Of a stretch of DNA of 16,688 nt, positions 5,350-12,600 are shown piece by piece. Below the pieces are notes generated by a model, which searched no databases, was not told where the DNA came from, and saw nothing but the letters and a program-made list of their open reading frames with translations. A program made the translations under genes and the position numbers. How positions within the stretch are numbered: position 1 is the stretch's first letter; each line of letters opens with the position of its first letter. Origin of the DNA: Casp-actino8 sp039800005 (GTDB lineage Bacteria > Actinomycetota > Acidimicrobiia > Acidimicrobiales > Ilumatobacteraceae). The stretch covers positions 1 through 16,688 of the forward strand of contig JBDLRN010000100.1 in NCBI GenBank assembly GCA_039800005.1, read 5' to 3'.

Positions 5350-6900
5350 ATGACGACCGGCATCAACATCGGAAACCTTCTCGCCCGACGCGCTCACGTC
5401 AACGCCAAGATGGAAGCGTTGTACGACGTGGCGGCGGATCGTCGCTACACCTACGCGGAACTCAACGCCGAGACCAACAAGGCCGCGCAACTTCTCGCTC
5501 GCGTGGGTGTGAAGAAGGGCGACCGGGTCGGTCTGCTGCTCATGAATTCGGCCGAGTACCTCACGGCCTTCTTCGCCACAGCCAAGCTCGGTGCGGTCAT
5601 CGTCCCGCTCAACTGGCGTCTGGTCGCCGACGAACTCGAGTTCATTCTGAAGGACTCGGGTACGACGGCGTTGGTGTTCGGAGGAGAATTCGCGGCCACC
5701 GTCTCCGATCTGCAGTCCCGCGGTTCGAAGACCGACGTGACGTCGTGGCTCTACGTCGGAGACGCCGCAGGCAAGCCCGACTTCGCTCTCGACTACGTGA
5801 GCGAGTCGGCCAAGGAGAAGCCGATCGAACCGCCGGTCACCGCATCGGGAGACGACCTGCTCTACATCATGTACACGTCGGGCACGACCGGCCTGCCCAA
5901 GGGTGTCATGCACTCGCACAACACCCAGTACTGGGCGTTGGCCACGATGTGCACGACGGCCGATCTCGGCCAGGGCGATCGCTACATCAACCCGATGCCC
6001 ATGTTCCACGTCGGCGCGCTCACGCCGGCCCTCGGCACCATTTTCATCGGCGGCACCCATGTGCTGATGCGCGCCTTCGATCCGACCAAGGTCTGGGAGC
6101 TCATCGATTCCGAACGCATCAACAACGGCCTGCTCGTTCCGGCCATGCTCCAGTTCATGTTGCTCGTGCACGATCCGGCCAAGCACAAGCACGAACACGT
6201 CCGCTGGCTCCTCACCGGCGCCGCACCCGTGCCGGTGCCTCTCATCGAGGCGTACTACAAGATCGGCATCGAGATCAGCCAGGTGTACGGCCTCACCGAG
6301 ACATGCGGACCGGCTTGTGTGACCATGCCGGCCGACGCGCTCGAGAAGGCCGGCTCGACCGGCAAGAGCTTCTTCCTCTCCGACGTGAAGATCGTGCGAC
6401 CCGACGGAACGGAATGCGCGCCCAACGAGTCGGGTGAAGTCCTCGTACGCGGCGGCCACATCATGCTCGGCTATTGGAATCGGCCCGACGCCACGGCCGA
6501 TTCGTTGAAGGACGGCTGGCTGCACACCGGTGACGGCGGGATCATGGACGAAGAGGGTTACGTCTACATTCAGGACCGGATCAAGGACATGATCATCTCG
6601 GGTGGCGAGAACGTCTATCCCGCTGAGATCGAGAACGTGATCATGTCGCACCCGGGCGTGACCGAGACCGCCGTCATCGGTATCCCGTCGCAGAAGTGGG
6701 GCGAATCCCCTCTCGCGATCGTGGTGAAGAAGGACCCTGGTCTCACCGAGGCCGACGTCCTGACTCACTGCGAGGGCAAGCTCGCGCGGTTCAAGCAACC
6801 GGTCGCCGTTCGTTTCATCGACGTCGTGCCGCGCAACCCGTCGGGCAAGGCGTTGAAGAAGGATCTTCGCGTGCAGTTCAAGGACGTGGTCGGGCCCTGA
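5350..6900 (+). CDS. Fatty acid/aromatic acid-CoA synthetase (AMP-binding, FadD-like)
   Basis: A 516-residue ANL-superfamily acyl-CoA ligase (519 residues if the ATG at 5341 is used). It activates a carboxylic acid with ATP to an acyl-AMP and then the CoA thioester in the cytoplasm. Core motifs appear in order: the P-loop YTSGTTGLPKGVMHSHN (about residues 177-193), QVYGLTETCGP (about 310), the adenine-binding WLHTGDGG (about 393), the hinge DRIKDMIISGGENVYPAEIE (about 407-426) and the catalytic lysine in RNPSGKALKK near residue 500. Length is normal for medium- or long-chain FadD-type enzymes. The substrate cannot be read from sequence. A P450 gene follows after 33 bases and is probably co-transcribed, as in steroid, terpenoid or branched-chain degradation clusters. 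A palindromic operator candidate lies just upstream. Confidence 0.95.
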   Translation: MTTGINIGNLLARRAHVNAKMEALYDVAADRRYTYAELNAETNKAAQLLARVGVKKGDRVGLLLMNSAEYLTAFFATAKLGAVIVPLNWRLVADELEFILKDSGTTALVFGGEFAATVSDLQSRGSKTDVTSWLYVGDAAGKPDFALDYVSESAKEKPIEPPVTASGDDLLYIMYTSGTTGLPKGVMHSHNTQYWALATMCTTADLGQGDRYINPMPMFHVGALTPALGTIFIGGTHVLMRAFDPTKVWELIDSERINNGLLVPAMLQFMLLVHDPAKHKHEHVRWLLTGAAPVPVPLIEAYYKIGIEISQVYGLTETCGPACVTMPADALEKAGSTGKSFFLSDVKIVRPDGTECAPNESGEVLVRGGHIMLGYWNRPDATADSLKDGWLHTGDGGIMDEEGYVYIQDRIKDMIISGGENVYPAEIENVIMSHPGVTETAVIGIPSQKWGESPLAIVVKKDPGLTEADVLTHCEGKLARFKQPVAVRFIDVVPRNPSGKALKKDLRVQFKDVVGP

Positions 6901-6933
6901 CCCGACTCGTCCCGAGATCGTGAACGGGGGAAC

Positions 6934-8142
6934 ATGATCACGGCCGAACAGATCGATCTCATCTCTCCTGAAGTGTTCGCCACGCGCGGACACCCGTGGG
7001 ACCAGTACGCATGGCTGAGGGCCAACGCCCCCGTGTTCCGACATCCCGAGCCGCCCGAGAGCGGACCGGGCTTCTGGGCGCTCACCAAGTACGACGACGT
7101 GAAGTTCGTGAGTCGCACGCCGAAGATCTTCAGCTCCTACGAGAAGACGGCGATGCTGCCCGACCCCGACGAGGCCAACCTCTTCGCCGGTCGGCAGATG
7201 ATGCTGAACATGGATCCGCCGCAGCACGACCGCTTCAAACTGCTCGTGAGTCGCGGTTTCACACCGAAGAACGCCCCGTTGCTGCGTCCGCGGATCGAGG
7301 AGTTGGCGCGCGAGATCGTCGATGCGGTGATCGATCGCGGCGAGTGCGATTTCGTGAGCGAGATCGCCGGCCGGCTGCCATCGGGTCTGATCGCCGAGTT
7401 GATGGGGATGCCGCGATCGGACGGCGAGCGTCTGTACGACCTCACCGAGATCATGCACACCAACGACGACGCCGTGGCGCCACCCGAGGTGAAGATGGCG
7501 GCGATCGGGGAGATGCTCGGGTACGCGCAGTCGATCGCCGACTTCAAACGCTCGAATCCCGGTGACGATCTGGCCACACTGCTCGTGAACGCCGAGATCG
7601 ACGGCGATCGACTCACCGATTCCGAGTTCCAGTGGTTCTTCCTGTTGCTCGTCAACGCCGGTGGCGACACCACGCGCAATCTGCTGGCCGCCGGCATGCA
7701 ATTGTTGTTCGATCATCCGAGCGAACGAGAGAAGTTGACGGCCGATCTCGATCGTCTGCTCCCCACCGCGATCGAAGAGATGTTGCGTTTCACGAGTCCG
7801 GTGGCGCATTTCAAGCGCACCGTCATGGAGGACGTCGAGATCCGCGGCCAGAAGATCCCGAAGGGCGACCGCGTCGTCATGTTCTACGGGTCGGCCAATC
7901 GCGACGAAGACGTGTTCGCCCGGCCCGACGTGTTCGACATCATGCGCGACCCCAACCCGCACGTCGCCTTCGGCGCCGGTGGCCCGCATCTCTGCCTCGG
8001 CATGCACGTCGCACGTGTCGAGTTGATGGTGATGTTCCGCGAATTGCTGACCCGTCTGCCTCGTCTCGAACCCGGCGGTCCGGCCGAGCGCATGCACTCG
8101 AGCTTCATCGCCGGCATCCACTCGATGCCGGTGCGCTACTGA
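6934..8142 (+). CDS. Cytochrome P450
   Basis: A 402-residue soluble bacterial P450 with all signatures. The I-helix oxygen-activation motif AGGDTT is at 242-247. The K-helix ExxR is E282-M-L-R285. The heme-binding loop is FGAGGPHLCLG at 346-356, with C354 as the heme thiolate ligand. There is no N-terminal membrane anchor. It would insert one oxygen atom into a hydrophobic substrate using a ferredoxin and reductase that are not encoded here. AGGDTT and the MDPPQH motif near residue 93 resemble actinobacterial CYPs acting on terpenoids, steroids or alkyl chains, but I cannot assign a CYP family. A G-rich ACGGGGG lies a few bases before the ATG as a weak ribosome-binding site. Its stop overlaps the facing cupin gene by seven bases. 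It is probably in one unit with the acyl-CoA synthetase. Confidence 0.96.
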   Translation: MITAEQIDLISPEVFATRGHPWDQYAWLRANAPVFRHPEPPESGPGFWALTKYDDVKFVSRTPKIFSSYEKTAMLPDPDEANLFAGRQMMLNMDPPQHDRFKLLVSRGFTPKNAPLLRPRIEELAREIVDAVIDRGECDFVSEIAGRLPSGLIAELMGMPRSDGERLYDLTEIMHTNDDAVAPPEVKMAAIGEMLGYAQSIADFKRSNPGDDLATLLVNAEIDGDRLTDSEFQWFFLLLVNAGGDTTRNLLAAGMQLLFDHPSEREKLTADLDRLLPTAIEEMLRFTSPVAHFKRTVMEDVEIRGQKIPKGDRVVMFYGSANRDEDVFARPDVFDIMRDPNPHVAFGAGGPHLCLGMHVARVELMVMFRELLTRLPRLEPGGPAERMHSSFIAGIHSMPVRY

Positions 8143-8570
8143 CCGAAGCCCGGATTCTCGCTCGAGTCGATCTCGCCCGGGAAGGTGTAGTGCACGTCGC
8201 TGAAACGATCGCGTGCGAACACGTAGAGGAGGCGCAGCGGCTCGTCGCCGGTGTTGCGCGCGAAGTGCTCGACCCCGGCCGGGATCCAGATTGCCGTACC
8301 GGCAGCGACTGCGGTGACCGTTCCGTCGACCACCACGTCTCCGGTCCCCGACACGATGAAGTACACCTCGGCCGCGTCGTGATGATGACCGCGGGTGGGC
8401 GCGACGGATCCGACGGGGATTTCGGCCAGCCCAGCCGTCAATTCGTCGGTGGGTGTGGTGTCGGCGCCGAAGAATTCCCACCAGGTCACGGCCCCGCGTT
8501 CGGGTGACGACCAACTGTCGACCGGGGAGTCGGCGACGGTTCGGAACACGGCGTGACGTTCGACGCTCAT
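8136..8570 (-). CDS. Single-domain cupin protein
   Basis: A 144-residue protein. The cupin barrel carries motif 1, GHHHDAAEVYFIVSGTG (about residues 61-77), with a His cluster and a Glu as likely metal ligands. Motif 2 is a PAGVEHFARN stretch (about 99-108) giving the last His. Small cupins of this type are sensors or dioxygenase-like enzymes of unknown substrate. The frame stays open further upstream to 8801, but that would run through the acyl-CoA dehydrogenase gene. The ATG at 8570 is preferred because TACGGT plus six bases precede it. The stop lies inside the end of the P450 gene (convergent overlap of seven bases). It shares a 58-base divergent region with the acyl-CoA dehydrogenase. Confidence 0.88.
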   Translation of the reverse strand: MSVERHAVFRTVADSPVDSWSSPERGAVTWWEFFGADTTPTDELTAGLAEIPVGSVAPTRGHHHDAAEVYFIVSGTGDVVVDGTVTAVAAGTAIWIPAGVEHFARNTGDEPLRLLYVFARDRFSDVHYTFPGEIDSSENPGFGQ

Positions 8571-8576
8571 GGCCGC

Positions 8577-8582
8577 ACCGTA
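8577..8582 (-). promoter_or_regulatory. Putative -10 box (TACGGT) for the cupin gene
   Basis: On the minus strand TACGGT is followed by GCGGCC and the ATG at 8570. The same hexamer and spacing occur at the phytanoyl-CoA dioxygenase gene, supporting leaderless transcription and the short start. Confidence 0.5.
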
Positions 8583-8616
8583 GTGCTCGGATGGGACCGG
8601 CCGGGAGGGTCGGTGG

Positions 8617-8622
8617 CAGAAT
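8617..8622 (+). promoter_or_regulatory. Putative -10 box (CAGAAT) for acyl-CoA dehydrogenase
   Basis: CAGAAT, close to TAnnnT, ends six bases before the ATG at 8629 and no Shine-Dalgarno is present. It lies 34 bases from the divergent cupin -10 box, so the two promoters face away from each other in a very compact region. Confidence 0.4.
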
Positions 8623-8628
8623 TCGCCC

Positions 8629-9846
8629 ATGAGCACCGCAACCGACGAGACCCTGTCACCTGCCGAAGCCGAGGCCTTCCGGGCCAAGGTCCGCGAGTTC
8701 CTCAGCCAGAACGCGACCGGCTCCGAGCGCGGCGTGAACTCCATCGCCACCGGCCGCGAATTCCAGCAGAAATTGGCGGCCGCCGGACTGGCCGGCCTCA
8801 CCTACGCCGCGGAATACGGCGGCGCCGGCCTCACCAAGGCGCACGAACGCATCTATCGCGAGGAGTATGCCAACTTCCCCGACATGACCTTCGAGTTGGT
8901 CATCAGCCACGGCATGTGCTTGCCGGTTCTCAACCAGTTCGGTACCGAGGAGCAGAAGAAGCAGTTCATGCCCGACAACATCGCCGGTCGCACCATGTGG
9001 TGCCAGATGTTCTCCGAGCCCGGTGCCGGTTCCGACGTGGCGAGCCTGCAGACGAAGGCCGAACTCGACGGTGACGAGTGGGTCATCAACGGCCAGAAGG
9101 TCTGGACGACGCTCGCGCACGTGTGCGAGTACGGCGTGATCATCGCTCGCACCAATCCCGACGCCCCCAAGCACGCCGGTATCTCGATGTTCATCATCGA
9201 CATGAAGGCGCCGGGTGTCGAGATCCGACCGATCCACCAGATCGACGGGGGCAAGCACTTCAACGAGATCTTCCTCACCGACGTGCGCATCCCCAAGTCG
9301 TGGTTGCTCGGCGAACTCAACAACGGTTGGAACCAGGCCACGGCGATGCTCATGTTCGAGCGTGTGGCCATCGGAACCGGCTCGACCAGCGGTGTCACGC
9401 ACACGCTCACCGACGGCCTCATCGAGATCGCGAAGAAGAACGGCAAGATCGCCGATCCGGTGATGCGTCAGGAACTCATGAAGCTCTACAGCGAGGAGAC
9501 CACCAAGTCGCTCGTCGCCATGCGTACTCGCGCCGAGATGAAGGCCGGCCGCGTGCCCGGCCCCGGCGGGTCGCTCGGCAAGCTGCACGGTTCGCGCATC
9601 TCGTGGATGATGCGTCCGCTCATCAGTCGTTTGATCGGGCCCGAGACCGATGCGTGGGAAGGTTCGAGCAGTCGCGGCGAGGCGTGGTCGAAGCGCCTGC
9701 TCAACAGCTTCCAGTCGGGTATCGCCGGTGGAACCGACGAGATCCAGAAGAACATCATCGGTGACCGCGTGCTCGGTCTGCCGCGTGAGCCGATGGTCGA
9801 CAAGGATCTGCCGTTCAAGGATCTCAAGGTCGGCACACAGCGCTGA
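8629..9846 (+). CDS. Acyl-CoA dehydrogenase (FadE-like)
   Basis: A 405-residue flavoenzyme of the acyl-CoA dehydrogenase family, catalysing FAD-dependent alpha,beta-desaturation of an acyl-CoA thioester. The N-terminal helical domain runs to about 120. The middle domain has FSEPGAGSDVASL (128-140) and the FAD-contacting segment VINGQKVWTT (152-161). The C-terminal helical domain ends with AGGTDEIQKNIIGDRVLGLPREP. The canonical catalytic Glu just before the GGT in MCAD-type enzymes is absent; it is Ala/Gly here. E244 in MLMFERVAIG sits where isovaleryl-CoA dehydrogenase-type enzymes carry their base in helix G, so activity is still plausible. The substrate is unknown; steroid side-chain, branched or cyclic acyl-CoA are all possible. 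It begins a unit with the MOSC and MBL genes. Confidence 0.95.
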   Translation: MSTATDETLSPAEAEAFRAKVREFLSQNATGSERGVNSIATGREFQQKLAAAGLAGLTYAAEYGGAGLTKAHERIYREEYANFPDMTFELVISHGMCLPVLNQFGTEEQKKQFMPDNIAGRTMWCQMFSEPGAGSDVASLQTKAELDGDEWVINGQKVWTTLAHVCEYGVIIARTNPDAPKHAGISMFIIDMKAPGVEIRPIHQIDGGKHFNEIFLTDVRIPKSWLLGELNNGWNQATAMLMFERVAIGTGSTSGVTHTLTDGLIEIAKKNGKIADPVMRQELMKLYSEETTKSLVAMRTRAEMKAGRVPGPGGSLGKLHGSRISWMMRPLISRLIGPETDAWEGSSSRGEAWSKRLLNSFQSGIAGGTDEIQKNIIGDRVLGLPREPMVDKDLPFKDLKVGTQR

Positions 9847-9859
9847 TCGAGTCCTCGTC

Positions 9860-10711
9860 GTGCGCGTCGCTCAGATCTGGATCCATCCGGTCAAGTCGAT
9901 GATCGGCGAGTCGGTCGATTCGGCCGATCTCGACGAACTCGGGTTGGTGGGCGATCGCATCTGGGCCACCCGTGATCTCGACGCGGGCGGCATCCGTGGC
10001 GCGAAGAAGATCGGCGGTCTGATGCGTCTCGCGGCGCGTCGACTCGACACGCATGCGCGTGGGCACGACGATCCCGTCGAGATCGAGTTCCCCGACGGGC
10101 GCCGTTTCACGAGCGACGATCCCGATCTCGATGCGGTGTTGAGCGAGGAACTCGGTCGACGGGTCGCACTCCAGCATCTGCGTCCGGCCGATGAACTCGA
10201 TCACTATCGACGCGGGCGACCCGACACCGACGACGTCATGGCCGAACTGCGCGGGGTGTTCGGACGCGACCCCGACGAGCCGTTGCCCGACCTCGGTCAG
10301 TTCCCGCCGGTGATCATGGAATTCGAGTCGCCGCCGGGCACCTACTACGACTGCTGGCCGCTCATGGTGATGAGTACGTCGGCGCTGCGGTCGCTCGCCG
10401 AGGCGGTGCCCGATTCGGTGGTCGACGTGCGTCGTTTCCGGCCGAATTTCGTGATCGACACCGGTGACGAGCCGGGTCATCCCGAGTTCTCCTGGACCGG
10501 GCGTCGAGCCGAGATCGGCACCGCCGAGATCGAATTCATCGGGCCGTGCCCGCGCTGTGTGATGGTCACTCGGGCGGTCGGATCCGACATCCCGGAAGAT
10601 CGCGCCGTCCTGCGCCACATCGTGCGAGATCTCGATCAGAACGTGGGGGCGTACGCGAAGGTCGTGCAGCCAGGCACTTTCTCGGTGGGGGATCCGCTGC
10701 GGTTACTGTGA
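9860..10711 (+). CDS. MOSC-domain molybdenum cofactor-binding protein (YcbX/mARC-like)
   Basis: A 283-residue protein from the GTG at 9860, 13 bases after the acyl-CoA dehydrogenase stop. An N-terminal MOSC beta-barrel domain opens with IWIHPVKSMIGESVD (7-20) and LGLVGDRIWATRD (28-39). The MOSC domain proper has RFRPNFVID (192-200) and ends with GPCPRCVMVTR (229-238), where C233 is the expected molybdenum-ligating Cys. MOSC proteins bind Moco and reduce N-hydroxylated compounds or transfer sulfur; the specific reaction is not evident. The frame is open further upstream to 9650, but that part overlaps the acyl-CoA dehydrogenase and does not match MOSC proteins, which begin near VRVAQIW. No clear Shine-Dalgarno is seen. 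Its stop overlaps a GTG of the next gene. Confidence 0.9.
   Translation: MRVAQIWIHPVKSMIGESVDSADLDELGLVGDRIWATRDLDAGGIRGAKKIGGLMRLAARRLDTHARGHDDPVEIEFPDGRRFTSDDPDLDAVLSEELGRRVALQHLRPADELDHYRRGRPDTDDVMAELRGVFGRDPDEPLPDLGQFPPVIMEFESPPGTYYDCWPLMVMSTSALRSLAEAVPDSVVDVRRFRPNFVIDTGDEPGHPEFSWTGRRAEIGTAEIEFIGPCPRCVMVTRAVGSDIPEDRAVLRHIVRDLDQNVGAYAKVVQPGTFSVGDPLRLL
10704..10709 (+). promoter_or_regulatory. Possible internal -10 box (TACTGT) for the MBL-fold gene
   Basis: TACTGT sits seven bases before the ATG at 10717, inside the last codons of the MOSC gene. It repeats the hexamer found at the SnoaL-like gene. It may be chance, because the MBL gene could equally be coupled to the MOSC gene through a GTGA overlap. 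Confidence 0.25.
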
Positions 10712-10716
10712 CCGCG

Positions 10717-11595
10717 ATGTTGGAGGTCGTCCTCACGGGAACCGGAGTTCCCCATCCCGCTCCCGGTCGAGCCGGTGCCGGTGTGCTGGTTCGCTACCGC
10801 GACGGTGATCGACGCGTCAACCTGCAGTTCGACGCCGGACGTTCGACGGTGCTCCGCCTGTCCGAGGCCGGTGTCATCCCACCCAAGTTGTCGGCGGTGT
10901 TCCTCACTCACCTTCACAGTGACCATGTGATCGATCTGGCCGACGTGGTGATCACGCATTGGGTGCAACAGCAACTCCACACCTCGCCACCGCTCACGAT
11001 CGTCGCGCCAGAGGGACCGACAGCCGATTTCGTGCGCCACGTGCTCGACGCCTACGACGACGACCTGCACGTCCGTATGGAACACACCGGAGCGCCACAC
11101 CCTACTTTCGATCTGAAGCCCTTCGTCGCCGTCTTCGAACCGCATGTCGTGTGGCGCGACTCCGAGTCGGGTCTGAGTGTCACTGCGGTCGCCGTTCATC
11201 ACGAACCGGTCCCCGATGCGGTGGCTTATCGCGTCGATTCGCCCTCCGGGTCGGTGGTGATCTCGGGCGACACACGAGTGTGTCGCGAAGTCGAAGACCT
11301 CTCTCGCGGGGCCGACCTGCTCGTGCACGAGGTGTGTCGCCGCCGGGCGATGCAAGCCGCCATCGCCGGCACGGTGTTCGAGAACATCTTCAGCTATCAC
11401 GCCGATTCGGTCGAGTTGGGGGAGATGGCCGAGCGGGCCGGCGTGCCGCGTCTCGTGCTCACCCACCTGATCCCGCAGCCCAACGACGAGAACGACGAGG
11501 CGGCGTTCGCCGACGACGTCCGACGCGGCGGGTACACCGGAGACCTCACGGTCGGACGCGATCTGATGTCGTTCCGCCTCGGCTCGCCGGCCTGA
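10717..11595 (+). CDS. MBL-fold metallohydrolase (RNase Z / AtsA-like)
   Basis: A 292-residue metallo-beta-lactamase-fold hydrolase. It opens with MLEVVLTGTGVPHP and FDAGRST (38-44), the strand pattern of the RNase Z/arylsulfatase AtsA branch. The zinc motif THLHSDH (64-70) gives H65, H67, D69 and H70. A bridging Asp is expected in VISGDTRV and a last His in LTHLIPQP. The RNase Z exosite arm is not evident, so a small-molecule phosphodiester, lactone or sulfate ester hydrolase is more likely than tRNA processing; the substrate is open. The alternative start is a GTG at 10708 that overlaps the MOSC stop as GTGA and would add three residues. A hairpin follows the stop before the convergent dioxygenase gene. 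Confidence 0.88.
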   Translation: MLEVVLTGTGVPHPAPGRAGAGVLVRYRDGDRRVNLQFDAGRSTVLRLSEAGVIPPKLSAVFLTHLHSDHVIDLADVVITHWVQQQLHTSPPLTIVAPEGPTADFVRHVLDAYDDDLHVRMEHTGAPHPTFDLKPFVAVFEPHVVWRDSESGLSVTAVAVHHEPVPDAVAYRVDSPSGSVVISGDTRVCREVEDLSRGADLLVHEVCRRRAMQAAIAGTVFENIFSYHADSVELGEMAERAGVPRLVLTHLIPQPNDENDEAAFADDVRRGGYTGDLTVGRDLMSFRLGSPA

Positions 11596-11600
11596 TCGTC

Positions 11601-11617
11601 GTCGGTGTCGAACCGAC
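11601..11617. terminator. Hairpin in the convergent gap between MBL and PhyH genes
   Basis: GTCGGT and ACCGAC form a perfect 6-base stem with a 5-base loop, filling most of the 22-base gap and ending directly at the PhyH stop codon. There is no T-run. A bidirectional termination or mRNA-end role is likely but not proven. Confidence 0.45.
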
Positions 11618-12508
11618 TCAGCGCGGCACGTTGGGCGAACTGAACGAGGCGCCGCCGAAGTTGGCCCCGCCCATGGTCTCTCCACCAAACGACGACGCGC
11701 CGGACACGCCAGCGAGATAGTCGCGCGGATCACGCACGTCGTCGACGTAGCCGAGGGCGTAGGCGCCCATTGCGTACCCGGCCAACTTCTGCACGGTCTC
11801 GGGCAGCGTGCGTGCGACCTCGGGCGGGCACGACAGGTACTGGTTCTCTTCCTGACGCAGCCAACCCAACACGTAGTCGACGTTCAGAGCGCGACGCACG
11901 CGATCGGAGCGGTTGGCACCACCACCGTGAATGGTGCGTCCGCTGTAGAGCACGACCGATCCCTTGGGCATGGTCGCCGGAAACGTTCGATGCACGTCGG
12001 CGCACGATTCCTTCGGATCGAGCATCGAGCCGGGGATGATGCGTGTGGCACCGTTCTCCTCGGTGAAATCGTCGAGAGCCCAGATGGTCGACACTTCCAC
12101 GTCCATGTCTTCGGGGAACGGAAAGAAGTCGAAACACCATTGATCACGGTGCAGTGGTTGGGCCGTCGACCCCGGTCCGATGGCGATCACCTGCGTGAGA
12201 TGCAACTGGAAGTTGCTGGCGAACGGCGACAGCAACTGGTTCGCCGCCTCGAGCACCACGGGGTGCGCGACCATCTCGACACTCGATCGCGACCGGGCGA
12301 GTAGGGCGCCGGTGCGGGTGGTGTGGCGACCCGAGAAGTCGTCGCCGCCGGTCGGGGTGGCGGCGATGTAGGGGTTCATCTCGGCCAGCACCCGGTCGAC
12401 GACCTCGGGGTCGACCAGCCGCTCGACGATGGCGCAGCCGGCCGTTCGCAAGGCCTCGGCCAGGTCGGTGGGCGCGACGGAGCGATCGAAACGAGGTATC
12501 TCGGGCAT
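11618..12508 (-). CDS. Phytanoyl-CoA dioxygenase (PhyH) family 2-oxoglutarate oxygenase
   Basis: A 296-residue Fe(II)/2-oxoglutarate oxygenase of the PhyH family, which hydroxylates acyl-CoA, small molecules or natural products. The iron triad is visible: H120 and D122 in PLHRDQWCFDF, and H194 in SGRTIHGGGANRS. A 2-oxoglutarate-binding Arg follows in the DRVRRALNVDY stretch, probably R206. It is cytoplasmic with no signal peptide. The C-terminus (about 268-296) is a Gly/Ser-rich tail with repeated FGG units, unlike the rest of the protein. The frame is open 21 codons further upstream, but the ATG at 12508 is chosen because TACGGT plus six bases precede it. It is divergent from the GntR gene, so it may be part of the same regulon. 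Substrate unknown. Confidence 0.93.
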   Translation of the reverse strand: MPEIPRFDRSVAPTDLAEALRTAGCAIVERLVDPEVVDRVLAEMNPYIAATPTGGDDFSGRHTTRTGALLARSRSSVEMVAHPVVLEAANQLLSPFASNFQLHLTQVIAIGPGSTAQPLHRDQWCFDFFPFPEDMDVEVSTIWALDDFTEENGATRIIPGSMLDPKESCADVHRTFPATMPKGSVVLYSGRTIHGGGANRSDRVRRALNVDYVLGWLRQEENQYLSCPPEVARTLPETVQKLAGYAMGAYALGYVDDVRDPRDYLAGVSGASSFGGETMGGANFGGASFSSPNVPR

Positions 12509-12514
12509 CCCCCC

Positions 12515-12520
12515 ACCGTA
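12515..12520 (-). promoter_or_regulatory. Putative -10 box (TACGGT) for the PhyH gene
   Basis: On the minus strand TACGGT is followed by six G residues and the ATG at 12508. The G-run could look like a ribosome-binding site but touches the start codon, too close to work as one. A leaderless transcript is more likely. Confidence 0.45.
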
Positions 12521-12555
12521 ATCCGGCGAATCTGGCGCGGGATCTTGACCTATAC

Positions 12556-12572
12556 GGTGAAAATTCCTCACC
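12556..12572. promoter_or_regulatory. Inverted repeat GGTGA-N7-TCACC in divergent PhyH/GntR region
   Basis: Five-base arms at 12556-12560 and 12568-12572 flank an AT-rich spacer in the middle of the 127-base region between divergent genes. It could be an operator for the adjacent GntR protein. The arms are short, so chance is possible. Confidence 0.3.
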
Positions 12573-12583
12573 AGAACACCGAG

Positions 12584-12593
12584 ATCTATAGAT
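12584..12593. promoter_or_regulatory. Palindrome ATCTATAGAT overlapping the GntR-side -10 box
   Basis: A perfect 10-base palindrome lies in the most AT-rich patch of the window and overlaps the -10-like TAGATT (12589-12594). FCD-type GntR regulators often bind short AT-centred palindromes in their own promoters, so autoregulation is a reasonable inference. Confidence 0.4.
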
Positions 12594-12594
12594 T
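12589..12594 (+). promoter_or_regulatory. Putative -10 box (TAGATT) for the GntR operon
   Basis: TAGATT is followed by six bases and an ATG at 12601, the recurring leaderless spacing. That ATG opens a 12-codon leader frame, not the GntR gene. TATAGA, shifted by two bases, is an alternative. Confidence 0.45.
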
Positions 12595-12600
12595 ATGGGG

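Noticed and set aside
4201..8514. A 1437-codon open frame on the minus strand, antisense to the hydrolase, CoA ligase and P450 genes
   Set aside because: It is antisense to three clear genes and overlaps the cupin gene in another frame. Its product is a low-complexity mix rich in R, H, E, V and G with no domain motif. High GC at third codon positions removes stops in that frame, so it is a shadow.
8571..8801. Upstream extension of the cupin frame to a start at 8801
   Set aside because: It would overlap the divergent acyl-CoA dehydrogenase gene and its promoter; the ATG at 8570 has a -10 box at the recurring spacing and gives a normal cupin length.
8656..9588. A 310-codon minus-strand frame opposite the acyl-CoA dehydrogenase
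   Set aside because: Antisense to a well-conserved enzyme and without recognisable features.
9650..9859. Longer start for the MOSC gene
   Set aside because: The extra 70 codons lie inside the acyl-CoA dehydrogenase gene and are Arg/Ser-rich; MOSC homology starts at VRVAQIW.
10717..11595. Genuine tRNA-processing RNase Z
   Set aside because: The fold and the THLHSDH motif fit, but no exosite arm is visible and the catabolic context suggests a different hydrolase; left as an MBL-fold enzyme.
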